Positions 16,016 through 23,864 of a stretch of 64,000 bases of DNA are shown here, piece by piece. How positions within the stretch are numbered: position 1 is the first letter of the stretch; every line of letters starts with the position of its first letter. The DNA comes from Polyangium spumosum. Lineage in GTDB: Bacteria > Myxococcota_A > Polyangia > Polyangiales > Polyangiaceae. Under the pieces are notes generated by a model. That model searched no databases. It was not told the origin of the DNA and saw only the letters and a program-made list of their open reading frames with translations. A program made the translations under genes and the position numbers. Location of the stretch: contig NZ_WJIE01000013.1 of assembly GCF_009649845.1 (NCBI RefSeq), positions 159,836 to 223,835 on the forward strand, written 5' to 3'.

Positions 16016-17080
16016 ATGGCTCCGCCCAGCGCCAGTCATCGTGTCGTTTGCCTCGGGGTGCCCGGCAAGTCGCAGCTCGGATGTGAAGAGATTAACGCCC
16101 GCGACGTGTTCCGCCTGTTCAGCGGAGCCCTCGCGCCGCCAGGCACCGTGGCCACGTGTCTCGTGGGCAACAGGGCCACGAAGAAGGCCGTGAAGGACGC
16201 GCTCGACGCGGCCTGCCGCGAGAAGTCGCCGTTTTTCGTGGTGTATTTCTCCGGCCGGGCCAGCGAAAAAGGGCTGCATGTGGCGGACGGGTGGCTCGGG
16301 GCCGACATCCTTGCTCGCCATTTCGAGCGCATCGCAGCGCCTTCGGTGCTGTTCGTGCTCGACCTCGTGGTCGGCGCCGTGCCCGATGACGAGGTCGTGC
16401 CGCAATGGGTTGAGGCGGTGGCGCGGGCCCGGAAGGGAATGCGGATCGCGGCGGCGCGGGCCACGCGGATCGGGGCAGGCGCGGAGGGCGAGGGGCGGGC
16501 GCGCTTCACGGGGGCGCTGCTCGAGGCGCTGCAAACCGCCGACGGAGACCTGGAGTTCCAGGGCGCCAAGTACATCTCGGATATGCGGGCGCTCGACCAG
16601 TCGGCGGGCATTCTTCAGAAGAGGTGGCACGCCACGTTCATGCCCGCGCGGATGGGCGCATTCGGGGATTTTCCGCTCGCGCGTTGCCAGGCCGACGCCG
16701 GGATTGGAAAAGGAACCGTCGTCGGGGTCGCTTCGGGCGCGCGGCTCTCCGCGACCGTGCGTTATTCCCTGGAGGGCCGCGCGCACGTGCCGACGGTGCT
16801 GCATTACGCGCTGGAGGATACAACCCACGAGGTGCTCGGCGAGGGCGAGGTGATGCTCGTCCCCGATCGAGAGGTCTTCGTCGGCCGCACGCGGGTTCGA
16901 TTGCCCGCGCGCGTCCTCGCGGACCACCTCGTCTGGGGCCCGACGCTGGAGCTCGGCGAGCGGGTGCACGTCCGGTGGCGCTTCTCGCTGCGGGACGCGC
17001 GGGGCCGAACGCTCGATCGCAAGGTGTTCGGGCACGAATACGCGGCGCCGCCGAAGTCCTCCCGACGCTCACGCGCCTAG
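16016..17080 (+). CDS. Caspase-fold (C14-like) protein lacking the catalytic dyad
   Basis: A 354-residue protein. Residues about 1-175 follow the layout of bacterial caspase-like peptidases: an RVVCLGVPG strand, then FFVVYFSGRAS where active members have YFSGHG (the catalytic His is R81), and SVLFVLDLVVGA where they have LLDACHSG (the catalytic Cys position is V118). FTGALLEAL matches the late caspase helix. The C-terminal half (about 200-354) is beta-rich with no identifiable domain. I infer a pseudo-protease that binds or regulates rather than cuts. It has a dedicated promoter with a palindromic operator; no APAF/NACHT or kinase partner is adjacent. An unrelated Rossmann-type fold is the main alternative. 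Confidence 0.55.
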   Translation: MAPPSASHRVVCLGVPGKSQLGCEEINARDVFRLFSGALAPPGTVATCLVGNRATKKAVKDALDAACREKSPFFVVYFSGRASEKGLHVADGWLGADILARHFERIAAPSVLFVLDLVVGAVPDDEVVPQWVEAVARARKGMRIAAARATRIGAGAEGEGRARFTGALLEALQTADGDLEFQGAKYISDMRALDQSAGILQKRWHATFMPARMGAFGDFPLARCQADAGIGKGTVVGVASGARLSATVRYSLEGRAHVPTVLHYALEDTTHEVLGEGEVMLVPDREVFVGRTRVRLPARVLADHLVWGPTLELGERVHVRWRFSLRDARGRTLDRKVFGHEYAAPPKSSRRSRA

Positions 17081-17123
17081 CTCCGGCCTCCGCGGCCCGG
17101 CTCCGGACGGCGGCGCGCTGTGC

Positions 17124-17129
17124 TACAAG
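17124..17129 (+). promoter_or_regulatory. TANNN box before the multihaem cytochrome gene
   Basis: TACAAG (a variant of TANNNT) ends 7 nt before the ATG at 17137; the spacer CCTGCCG offers no Shine-Dalgarno. Confidence 0.35.
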
Positions 17130-17136
17130 CCTGCCG

Positions 17137-18768
17137 ATGCCTCGCGCGCTCCCCAGCACGGCTCTCGTCATCTCTCTCGTCTTCGGAGCTACCGTGGCGG
17201 CGTGTCAGGGGTGCCGGACGCCTCCCGCCGTCACCGCGGAGGACGACGCGGCCCCGACGCAGCCGACGGTCCGGCTCTACCTGCTCAGCACGGTCGCCGG
17301 GGCGATCGAGCCTTGTGGTTGCACGAAGGACCAGCTCGGCGGCGTCGATCACCTGGCGGCCTTCCTCCGCGCGGAGTCGGCCGCGGCGCCTTCGAGCCTG
17401 GTGCTCGGCGCGGGGCCGATGCTCTTCGGCGAGCCCACGCTCCGGCCCGAGCAGGTGACGCAGCAGTCGTGGAAGGCCGAGACGCTGGCCGCGGCGGCGA
17501 AGGATCTCGGGCTCGTGGCCTGGGCCCCGGGCCTGAACGACTGGGCGGCGGGCGGCGAGGCGCTGTCGAAGTACGTGTCGACGGCCGGATCGGCGCTGCT
17601 CGCGGGCAACGTCGAGGGCGTGGCCGGCGTGACGGGCGTCGTGGTGCGCGAGGTGTCGGGCGTGAAGATCGGGATCGTGGGCGTGGCCGAGCCGCGGGAT
17701 CGCGCGGGGAAGCTGCCCGACGGGGTGACGACGAAGCCCGCGCTCGACGCGATGCGCGCGGGGATCGCGGAGGCGAAGAAGCAGGGCGCGCGCGTGCTCG
17801 TGGGCCTGGCGGCGATCCCGCGCGGCGAGGCGCTGCGGCTCGCGGACGCGATCCCGGAGCTCGCGGTGCTGGTGCTCGGCAAGCCGCAGGAGGCCGACCA
17901 CAACAACGACGCGCCGAAGCCGCCGATGCGCGTGGGTTCGACGCTCGTCGTGGAGACGTCGAACCACCTGCAGACGGTGGGCGTGGTGGATCTCTTCGTG
18001 CGCGGGCGCGACGCGGAGCCGCTCTCGTTCGCGGACGCGAGCGGCATCGAGCGCGCCGAGGAGCTCGTCTCCGTCGCGAACCGCATCCGTGACCTCGAGA
18101 CGCGTATCCAGTCCTGGGAGAAGGGCGGCAAGGTGAAGGCCGAGGATCTCGCCGCGCGCAAGGCGGACCTCGAGAAGCTGCGCGCCGAGCGGGCGAAGCT
18201 CGAAGCGCCGAGCCCCGCGCCGAAGGGCAGCTTCTTCCGCTACAAGCTCGTCGAGGTGCGCGAGAAGCTCGGCGCCGACCCGTCGATCGCCACGAAGCTC
18301 GTCGACTACTACAAGCGCGTGAACGATCACAACCGCACGGCCTTCGCGGACCGCAAGCCCGCGCCCGCCGCGGAGGGGAAGGCGAGCTTCATCGGCGTCG
18401 AGGCGTGCACGGTCTGCCACGACGAGGAGCGCAAGGTCTACGACGGCACGACACACGCGAAGGCCTACGAGACGCTCGAGAAGGACCACAAGGAGTTCAA
18501 CCTCGACTGCGTGAGCTGCCACGTGACGGGTTACGACAAACCCGGCGGTTCGACGGTCACGTTCGTGGACAAGTTCAAGGGCGTGCAATGCGAGGAGTGC
18601 CACGGCCCGGGGTCGCTCCACGCGCGCAAGCCGGACGCGAAGGACCTCATCATCCTGAAGCCCGATCCGCAGTCGTGCGTGTCGCAGTGCCACCACCCGC
18701 CGCACGTCGAGAACTTCGATCCGGTGGCGAAGATGGAGCTCGTGCTCGGGCCGGGGCACGGGAAATGA
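17137..18768 (+). CDS. UshA-like/multihaem c-type cytochrome fusion lipoprotein
   Basis: A 543-residue exported protein with a signal sequence and Cys at 23 (VAACQGC, lipobox-like). Residues about 45-300 resemble the N-terminal half of 5'-nucleotidase-like proteins, with the IEPCGCTKDQLGGVDHLAAF motif, but lack the metallophosphoesterase DxH set. A charged coiled coil (about 310-360) leads to a cytochrome c554-type domain (about 410-540) with haem motifs CTVCH, CVSCH and CECCH-like CEECH, plus an unusual CVSQCH with three residues between the cysteines. It probably carries electrons in the periplasm or at the outer membrane. Substrate and partners are unknown; no other respiratory gene is adjacent. 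Confidence 0.82.
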   Translation: MPRALPSTALVISLVFGATVAACQGCRTPPAVTAEDDAAPTQPTVRLYLLSTVAGAIEPCGCTKDQLGGVDHLAAFLRAESAAAPSSLVLGAGPMLFGEPTLRPEQVTQQSWKAETLAAAAKDLGLVAWAPGLNDWAAGGEALSKYVSTAGSALLAGNVEGVAGVTGVVVREVSGVKIGIVGVAEPRDRAGKLPDGVTTKPALDAMRAGIAEAKKQGARVLVGLAAIPRGEALRLADAIPELAVLVLGKPQEADHNNDAPKPPMRVGSTLVVETSNHLQTVGVVDLFVRGRDAEPLSFADASGIERAEELVSVANRIRDLETRIQSWEKGGKVKAEDLAARKADLEKLRAERAKLEAPSPAPKGSFFRYKLVEVREKLGADPSIATKLVDYYKRVNDHNRTAFADRKPAPAAEGKASFIGVEACTVCHDEERKVYDGTTHAKAYETLEKDHKEFNLDCVSCHVTGYDKPGGSTVTFVDKFKGVQCEECHGPGSLHARKPDAKDLIILKPDPQSCVSQCHHPPHVENFDPVAKMELVLGPGHGK

Positions 18769-18816
18769 GCGGGCGCCGGGGTTCGTCGTAAAAAACGTTT
18801 TCCCGGGCAGGGTCGC

Positions 18817-19536
18817 TCAGCCGCGCGTGCTCGTCCCGGCGCTCGTCATGACCCGCGTCGTGTGGCCGTCGCCCTCGTCCTTGCCGGGCAGGGCGCGCTG
18901 GGCGCGGAGCACCACGCGGTCGCGGAAGCGGTAGGTGCACTCGATCGAGGAGAGGCCCGCGGCGTCGAGGCGCTCTTCGAGCTCGGGGAGCTGCAGCCTG
19001 CGCACCGGCCCGTCGAGCCCGCCGCGGGCCCAGGGCGCGCCGAGCGTCTCGGCGAGAAACAAGGCGCCCATCGGCGCGAGCATGGCCGCGAGCTCGGCGA
19101 GCGCGCGATCGAGCCAGGCGAGGCCGTCGCGCAGCGTGCCGGAGCGCAGCTCCATGACGGGCATGAGCACGCTGCCCGCCGTGACGACCGTGGCGAGGGG
19201 CGTGATGGCGAGCGCGCCGTCGCCGAGCCCCTGCGTGATCGACTTGATACGCGTCGAGGAGTGGGGGAGGGCCTCGGCGAGCGAACGTTCGGCGCGGATG
19301 ATCTTCTGCACGTTCGGCTCGACGAGCGTGATGCGGCCGAGCTCGGGGTACGCCGCCGCGATGAGGCGCGTCAGCTTGCCCGTGCCGGCGCCGACGTCGA
19401 CGAGGTGGGCGTCGGCGTCGAGCGGCGGGAGGGCGAGGACGAGCTCGCGGTAGTGCTCGGGCTCCCGCTCGGGTCCTGCCGTCCAGGTGGTGTCGTGCAG
19501 GTCGTACCAGTCGGGGTGCTCCCAGGGCGGCAACAT
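18817..19536 (-). CDS. SAM-dependent methyltransferase
   Basis: A 239-residue class I methyltransferase. Motif I reads HLVDVGAGTGKLTRLIA (about 44-60), motif II has ITLVEPNVQKI with the acidic residue that binds the ribose, and later strands include ATVVTAGSVLMPVM and GALFLAETLG. It is of the UbiE/Methyltransf_11-12 size class. The methyl acceptor cannot be predicted. A TAGGCT box lies 6 nt before the ATG. It converges on the cytochrome gene with 48 bp between the stops. Confidence 0.85.
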   Translation of the reverse strand: MLPPWEHPDWYDLHDTTWTAGPEREPEHYRELVLALPPLDADAHLVDVGAGTGKLTRLIAAAYPELGRITLVEPNVQKIIRAERSLAEALPHSSTRIKSITQGLGDGALAITPLATVVTAGSVLMPVMELRSGTLRDGLAWLDRALAELAAMLAPMGALFLAETLGAPWARGGLDGPVRRLQLPELEERLDAAGLSSIECTYRFRDRVVLRAQRALPGKDEGDGHTTRVMTSAGTSTRG

Positions 19537-19542
19537 ACGCCG

Positions 19543-19548
19543 AGCCTA
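19543..19548 (-). promoter_or_regulatory. TANNNT box before the methyltransferase gene
   Basis: On the minus strand TAGGCT is followed by CGGCGT and the ATG at 19536. The same TAGGCTCGGCG string precedes the GTG at 31106. Confidence 0.5.
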
Positions 19549-19649
19549 TCCTGGACGCGCCGTCCGCGCCAAGCCCGGCCGCGGCGCCGGCGTGCGCCTG
19601 GGACAGGTTCGGCCGGACGCACGGGGGGCTCACCTGGACAAACGAATGG

Positions 19650-19678
19650 TTGCCGAACGGGAAGCCTGCATCTATACA
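19650..19678 (+). promoter_or_regulatory. Probable sigma70-type promoter, nearly leaderless
   Basis: TTGCCG (19650-19655) and TATACA (19673-19678) are 17 nt apart. Transcription would start around 19685, only about 9 nt before the ATG at 19694, which argues against the in-frame upstream ATG at 19646. Confidence 0.5.
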
Positions 19679-19693
19679 GTTTGCCCTGGAACG

Positions 19694-20896
19694 ATGTTCG
19701 TCCGGACAACCAACGGCGAGACGCACTGCGACGGCTTCGACGAGGTGGGGGCGCTCTTCGGGGGCGTCGTCTCGCTCGTGCTCGGGGGGCTGTTCATGCT
19801 GCTCTTCTCCGAACCCTCGCCCTCCGACCTCGGCTTCCTCGGTGTCGTTGCCTTTGCGTCCGCGGGCCGCCGGTATTCCCTGCGCATCGGGCGGGAGGGG
19901 ATCCGGCTCACGCTTCATCGGTTGTGGTTCGTCCGGGTACAGCGGCGACATTCCTTGCTCGACGCGGACATCGACGTCCATTACGACCTCGACGAGGCGC
20001 GTCCGTGGGGGCTCGTGATCCGCGAGCTCCACGCCGATCCCGGCTTCGACAACGAGTCCGACGTGTTCGGGCCCCGGTTCGGCGAGGAGCGGCTCTTTCG
20101 GCTGCACGCGCGGCTCGTCGCCGCGCTCGACGCGGCGCGCGCCTCCGTCGCCGAGGAGCTGGCGCCGCCGGACTTCCGCAACGTCGGGCTCGGTCCGCAG
20201 GGGGGCGCGTTTGATCTCGTCCGGGCAATGCGCGACAAACGGGGGCGCCTCCGGCGGGTCCATTCGGTCTCGACGGTGTACGTCGGCGAGGTCGCGGTGC
20301 CGCCGGGGTCGACGTTCCATTTCAATGAGGACCGCTTCCTCGATCCGCGCCGGGACGATCGGCTGCGCGAGGTGGTGCTCGGCGGGCCGATCCCGCTGCT
20401 CGGGATGACGGTCCGCCCGGGGGCGAGCCTCGTCTTCGCCCCTTCGGGCCGGTTGTCGAGCCTGCGTGGCGCCTTCGGCCCGGAGGTGGAGATCGACGGG
20501 ACCTGGGTGGACGGGCGGGAGGTGCTCTCGTTCGACGAAGAGGGCGAGCTCATCAGCTTCACGCTGGGCCGGGACGGGCGCGCGGCCGGCCGTCGAATCC
20601 CCAGAGGCAGCCGTTTTCAATGCTGGATCGGGGACGGAATCTTGCCCACGCGCTGGACCGTTCGTCTCGGCGGACCCATCGCGTTACCCGACATCACCCT
20701 CCGCGCGGGGGAGTCGATCGAGCTCTCGGACGACGTCGCCGAGGTCACGGCCATCAACCCGCGTCGCGACGTGAAGACCTACGGGCTCGTGGTGCGGGCC
20801 GGGATCGTGCCGATCCCGCTCTGCAAAGACGGGCGGATCGACGTCGCGGGTTGCTTGAAGTGTGGAATTTTCCGGGTGGGAGCCGAAACCTGCTAA
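19694..20896 (+). CDS. Hypothetical membrane-anchored protein with repeated beta-hairpin motifs
   Basis: A 400-residue protein. One hydrophobic stretch (about 17-38, GVVSLVLGGLFMLLF) and possibly a second (about 45-58) anchor it. The next region, RRYSLRIGREGIRLTLHRLWFVRVQR, looks like a membrane-proximal beta domain. Residues about 180-400 contain imperfect repeats of the form PxGSxxxFxxxGxL and LGGPIxLxxxTLRxGESI (for example SVSTVYVGEVAVPPG, LREVVLGGPIPLLGMTVRPG, WTVRLGGPIALPDITLRAG), similar in style to MORN-like or wedge-shaped repeat sheets. Family not recognised. Ends three bases into the convergent gene's stop region (overlap 4 bp). Confidence 0.65.
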   Translation: MFVRTTNGETHCDGFDEVGALFGGVVSLVLGGLFMLLFSEPSPSDLGFLGVVAFASAGRRYSLRIGREGIRLTLHRLWFVRVQRRHSLLDADIDVHYDLDEARPWGLVIRELHADPGFDNESDVFGPRFGEERLFRLHARLVAALDAARASVAEELAPPDFRNVGLGPQGGAFDLVRAMRDKRGRLRRVHSVSTVYVGEVAVPPGSTFHFNEDRFLDPRRDDRLREVVLGGPIPLLGMTVRPGASLVFAPSGRLSSLRGAFGPEVEIDGTWVDGREVLSFDEEGELISFTLGRDGRAAGRRIPRGSRFQCWIGDGILPTRWTVRLGGPIALPDITLRAGESIELSDDVAEVTAINPRRDVKTYGLVVRAGIVPIPLCKDGRIDVAGCLKCGIFRVGAETC

Positions 20897-21303
20897 TTGG
20901 GCATCGGCGGCGTCGGCACGAAGAATCCTTCGAATTCGTCCCAGCCCTCCCGCGGGCCGGGGAAGCCGAGCACGGCGAGCGTGCGGCGGGCCGGCAAGAC
21001 GACCGCGGGGGGCAGCTCCTCCTCGGTGGGCGCGCCGCCGGGCAGCGCCTCGCAGATCGCCTCCACGAGCGTCGCGGCCTCGACCACCCGCTCGACGTCA
21101 CCCGACAACGAGCCGCTCCGAGCCCGAATGCCCTCCGCCGTCCGCACGAACGCGCGGAGCGTCTCCGTCGCGGAGGCGAGCGCCTCGGGGCTGCTCGAGC
21201 GGACCGAGGCGAACACGCGAGGCGCCGCGAAAAGGAAGAGGAGGTTCATGCACTGGGACATCGCATGCGCGACCTCGGCCGCGCGGGTGGCGCTCGCATT
21301 CAT
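20893..21303 (-). CDS. Hypothetical protein
   Basis: A 136-residue, mostly helical protein of unknown family. MNASATRAAEVAHAMSQCMNLLFLF and the EALASATETLRAFVRTAEGIRARS segment suggest a helix bundle; the C-terminus FPGPREGWDEFEGFFVPTPPMPN is extended. No signal peptide or catalytic motif. The start at 21303 is chosen over 21312 because a TAGGAT box ends exactly 7 nt upstream of it, matching the pattern of many genes in the window. It is probably not co-transcribed with the membrane protein at 21462, whose stop lies about 160 bp upstream of this start. Confidence 0.6.
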   Translation of the reverse strand: MNASATRAAEVAHAMSQCMNLLFLFAAPRVFASVRSSSPEALASATETLRAFVRTAEGIRARSGSLSGDVERVVEAATLVEAICEALPGGAPTEEELPPAVVLPARRTLAVLGFPGPREGWDEFEGFFVPTPPMPN

Positions 21304-21310
21304 GGCGGCC

Positions 21311-21316
21311 ATCCTA
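21311..21316 (-). promoter_or_regulatory. TANNNT box before the 20893-21303 gene
   Basis: TAGGAT on the minus strand, then GGCCGCC (7 nt), then the ATG at 21303. Confidence 0.5.
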
Positions 21317-21461
21317 CACAAGTTTTCAGGGTCGGAAAAGCCCTTCGCCGCCTGCAGCACGGCCACGACACGACCCGAGGAGGGGCGCTCCGTCCACGAT
21401 GGAGAATGGCGGTGCGACCACTCCGCCAGCGCAAGAAAAAACGGGTTTGACCCGTCAAACG

Positions 21462-22001
21462 CTAGGTTCCGGCGCCTCGACGCTCGGCGGGGTGCCGCCG
21501 CGTGTACCCCCATCGCGCCCCCAGAAACCCGCACCCGGCCCCGAGCCCGCCGAGGAGCACGAGGAGCGCCGCCCAGATCGGCGCGCCCGGGCCCGGCGTC
21601 GGCGCCGCCGCCGCGAGCGCCCACGCGAGCGCCGCCGCCACGAATCCGCCTACCGCGCCCTCCTTCGGCCCCGCCTTGCCGCCGAATCGACCCACGAGCA
21701 GCCCGCCCGAGAGCGTCGCCACCAGAAACCCCGCGAGCTGGAGCCCGATCAGCGCGAGCTGCGCCGAGAGCGGCACCGCCGTCCTCGCGCCCTCCGGCAC
21801 CGGCACGCCGAGCTCGGCCTGATCGACGATCCGCGCCCCGAGCTTCGCCGCGATCGCCGCGAGCGGCAGCCAGACGAGGAACGTCGCGACCGCGCCGATC
21901 CCCGACCAGTGCCACGGCGGCCGATCCTCGGCGTCGGGCTCGTCCGGCGGCGGACCCGCTTGCACGAGCGGCAGGCGTCGCTTCTTGTCCGGCGCGTTCA
22001 C
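21462..22001 (-). CDS. Hypothetical four-helix membrane protein
   Basis: A 179-residue protein with GTG start, directly after the exonuclease stop (adjacent bases). A charged, Pro-rich N-terminus precedes four hydrophobic segments: about 33-53 (GIGAVATFLVWLPLAAIAA), 79-105 (LALIGLQLAGFLVATLSGGLLVG), 117-135 and 142-165. Glycine zippers in the last helices suggest tight packing. No family recognised. It is the third gene of a probable operon: DsbA-like lipoprotein, exonuclease, this protein, all overlapping or abutting. Confidence 0.65.
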   Translation of the reverse strand: MNAPDKKRRLPLVQAGPPPDEPDAEDRPPWHWSGIGAVATFLVWLPLAAIAAKLGARIVDQAELGVPVPEGARTAVPLSAQLALIGLQLAGFLVATLSGGLLVGRFGGKAGPKEGAVGGFVAAALAWALAAAAPTPGPGAPIWAALLVLLGGLGAGCGFLGARWGYTRRHPAERRGAGT

Positions 22002-22745
22002 CTAGCTCGGCCTGCGCCAGCGCGCGCGCGCCTCGTCCTGCATGCGGAGGAGCCGGCGCTGCTCCTGGATGAAGCTGCCGTACGCGCGAGGGACACGTGA
22101 ATCCTTGGCGAGCGCGTAAAGAACACGCAGCGCCGCTTCGGCGTCGTCCGTGGCGCGGTGCGCGTTGACGAGCTCGATGCCGAGCAGCGCGGCCATGTCG
22201 CCGAGCGCGCGGCTGCCCTCGTGCTTGTAGAGCTCGCGCGCGAAGGTGAGCGGATCGATCCAGTCGACCTCGCGGCGCATCGCGGGTGGAGGGTTCTCCG
22301 GACGAACACCGGCGCGCTCGAGCTCGGCGAGCAAGAAGCCGCGGTCGAAGACGGCGTTGTACGCGGCGGGGATGGCGCCCGCGAGCGTCGCCAGGAGCTC
22401 GCCGACGATCTCGGGGAACGCGGGTTTGTCCGCGACGTCCTCGTCGCGGATGCCGTGCACGGCGGTGGACTCGGCCGGGATCGGGCGGCCGGGGTTCACG
22501 AGCCAGCTATGGCGCGCGACCACGTCGCCGCGCAGGCCGATGACCACGGCGACCTCGACGAGCCGGTCCACCGCTGCGTTGCGGCCGGTGGTCTCGACGT
22601 CGAGGAAGGCGATCGGGTGATCGATCCACGGCGCGCTCGCGTCGAGCTCGGAGGCGACGCCGACGGCGCGCACCTTGAGCAGGTGCGCGATGCCGGGGTA
22701 GTGCCTCCCCGTCGGGAAGCAGCCGCAAGGGTCGGCGACCTTCAT
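22002..22745 (-). CDS. DEDDh 3'-5' exonuclease (DNA polymerase III epsilon-like)
   Basis: A 247-residue exonuclease of the DnaQ superfamily. The catalytic residues appear in IAFLDVETTGRNA (D49, E51), in YNAVFDRGFLLAELER (second Asp) and in NAHRATDDAEAALRVLYAL (His and last Asp). It lacks polymerase or helicase domains, so it acts as a stand-alone proofreading or repair/RNA-processing nuclease. The ATG at 22745 overlaps the TGA of the upstream DsbA-like gene in an ATGA. Metal ions are required in the family. The N-terminal Cys-rich KVADPCGCFPTG is unusual and may bind a metal. Confidence 0.88.
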   Translation of the reverse strand: MKVADPCGCFPTGRHYPGIAHLLKVRAVGVASELDASAPWIDHPIAFLDVETTGRNAAVDRLVEVAVVIGLRGDVVARHSWLVNPGRPIPAESTAVHGIRDEDVADKPAFPEIVGELLATLAGAIPAAYNAVFDRGFLLAELERAGVRPENPPPAMRREVDWIDPLTFARELYKHEGSRALGDMAALLGIELVNAHRATDDAEAALRVLYALAKDSRVPRAYGSFIQEQRRLLRMQDEARARWRRPS

Positions 22746-23785
22746 TTCTTGGGCGCGCCCGCCGCCGGTGCCGCCGAACCTGCCGCAGGGATCGCCGAAC
22801 CCGCCGCCGGTGCCGCCGAACCTGCTGCCGGTGCCGCCGAACCTGCCGCGGGGATCGCCGAGCTCGCGGGCTTCGCGGGCGCCGGCGCGGGCTTGATGCC
22901 GAGCAGCTCGAGGTCGAGCTGGATCCACTCCTCGAGGTCGCCGTAGAGATCCGTGAGTTTGCCGAGGTCGACCTCGCGGCCGTTGATGAAGACCGTGGGC
23001 GTGCCGTCGAGGCCCACGCCGTCGGCCTGCTTCTTGTCCTTCTCGATGCGGCTGACCGTGTCGTCCGAGCCCATCTCGGCGCGGAACTTCCCGAGGTCGA
23101 GCTCGAGCTTCTTCGCGTAGCTCTCGAGGTCGGACTGCTCGAGTCTGTCCTGGTTGTCGAAGAGGAGATGGTGCATCTCCCAGAACTTGCCCTGCTTGAA
23201 CGCCGCGTTCGCCGCGCGCGCGGAGATCTCCCCGTGGGGATGGATGGCGAGCGGGTAGAACTTGTAGACCGCGCGGACCTGGCCCGGGAATCGCTTCACG
23301 AGGTCGTCGACCACCGGGTAAAACGCGCGGCACGCGGGGCACTCGAAGTCGGCCCACTCCACGAGGGTCACGGGCGCGTCGGGAGGACCGAGCTCGGGAG
23401 AGCCGTCGGTCACGAGCGTCCGCACTTTTTTGGGATCGAAGCGAGCCTTGTACGCTTCCTCGCGCTCGGACTTGCTACGCCCGGCTTGCACCTGCTTCAG
23501 CAGGAACTTCGCCGCGGGCAGGCACGCCTTGCAGGCCCGGTTCTCCTGGACGCACTGGCTGATCGGGACCGGGGTCTCGGGGCAGGGGGCGAGCAGCGTC
23601 GTGACCTGCGCCTGCCAGTCGCGTTTCTCCCGGGCCGTGAGCTGGCCGAGGTCGATGCCCGGGATGCTCGGATCGGGCGTCGCGGAGGGAGCCGTTTTCG
23701 AATCCGTCCGCTCGGACGAACCATGACAGGCGCCGCCGCTCCCGAGGAGGGCCAAGAGGAGTGGCGACCATCGCAGTAGGGCCAT
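22742..23785 (-). CDS. DsbA-family thioredoxin-fold lipoprotein
   Basis: A 347-residue exported thiol oxidoreductase. A short signal peptide ends at GSGGAC (Cys20), a probable lipobox. After a linker, a Cys-rich segment (C68, C78, C85, C88 within CPET to CKAC) precedes the DsbA-like domain, whose active site is CPAC (149-152) in the WADFECPACRAFYP context; GTPTVFINGREVD holds the cis-Pro loop and redox strand. Such proteins form or isomerise disulfides in exported substrates. The tail is a repeat of PAAGSA units (about 310-345). A TAAGCT box lies 9 nt before the start. It begins a probable operon with the exonuclease. Confidence 0.87.
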   Translation of the reverse strand: MALLRWSPLLLALLGSGGACHGSSERTDSKTAPSATPDPSIPGIDLGQLTAREKRDWQAQVTTLLAPCPETPVPISQCVQENRACKACLPAAKFLLKQVQAGRSKSEREEAYKARFDPKKVRTLVTDGSPELGPPDAPVTLVEWADFECPACRAFYPVVDDLVKRFPGQVRAVYKFYPLAIHPHGEISARAANAAFKQGKFWEMHHLLFDNQDRLEQSDLESYAKKLELDLGKFRAEMGSDDTVSRIEKDKKQADGVGLDGTPTVFINGREVDLGKLTDLYGDLEEWIQLDLELLGIKPAPAPAKPASSAIPAAGSAAPAAGSAAPAAGSAIPAAGSAAPAAGAPKK

Positions 23786-23794
23786 CGCGGCGCG

Positions 23795-23800
23795 AGCTTA
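23795..23800 (-). promoter_or_regulatory. TANNNT box before the DsbA-like gene
   Basis: On the minus strand TAAGCT is followed by 9 nt (CGCGCCGCG) and the ATG at 23785. It faces the response-regulator box at 23853 across a 50-bp gap. Confidence 0.45.
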
Positions 23801-23852
23801 GTCGGACGTACCGCGGCGCGCTAGCCCCGTAGCTCTGTCGCCCGACTGGGTG

Positions 23853-23858
23853 TAGCGT
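23853..23858 (+). promoter_or_regulatory. TANNNT box before the response-regulator gene
   Basis: TAGCGT is followed by six bases and the GTG at 23865. The alternative GTG at 23859 abuts the box directly, which would leave no room for transcription initiation upstream of it. Confidence 0.45.
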
Positions 23859-23864
23859 GTGCGC

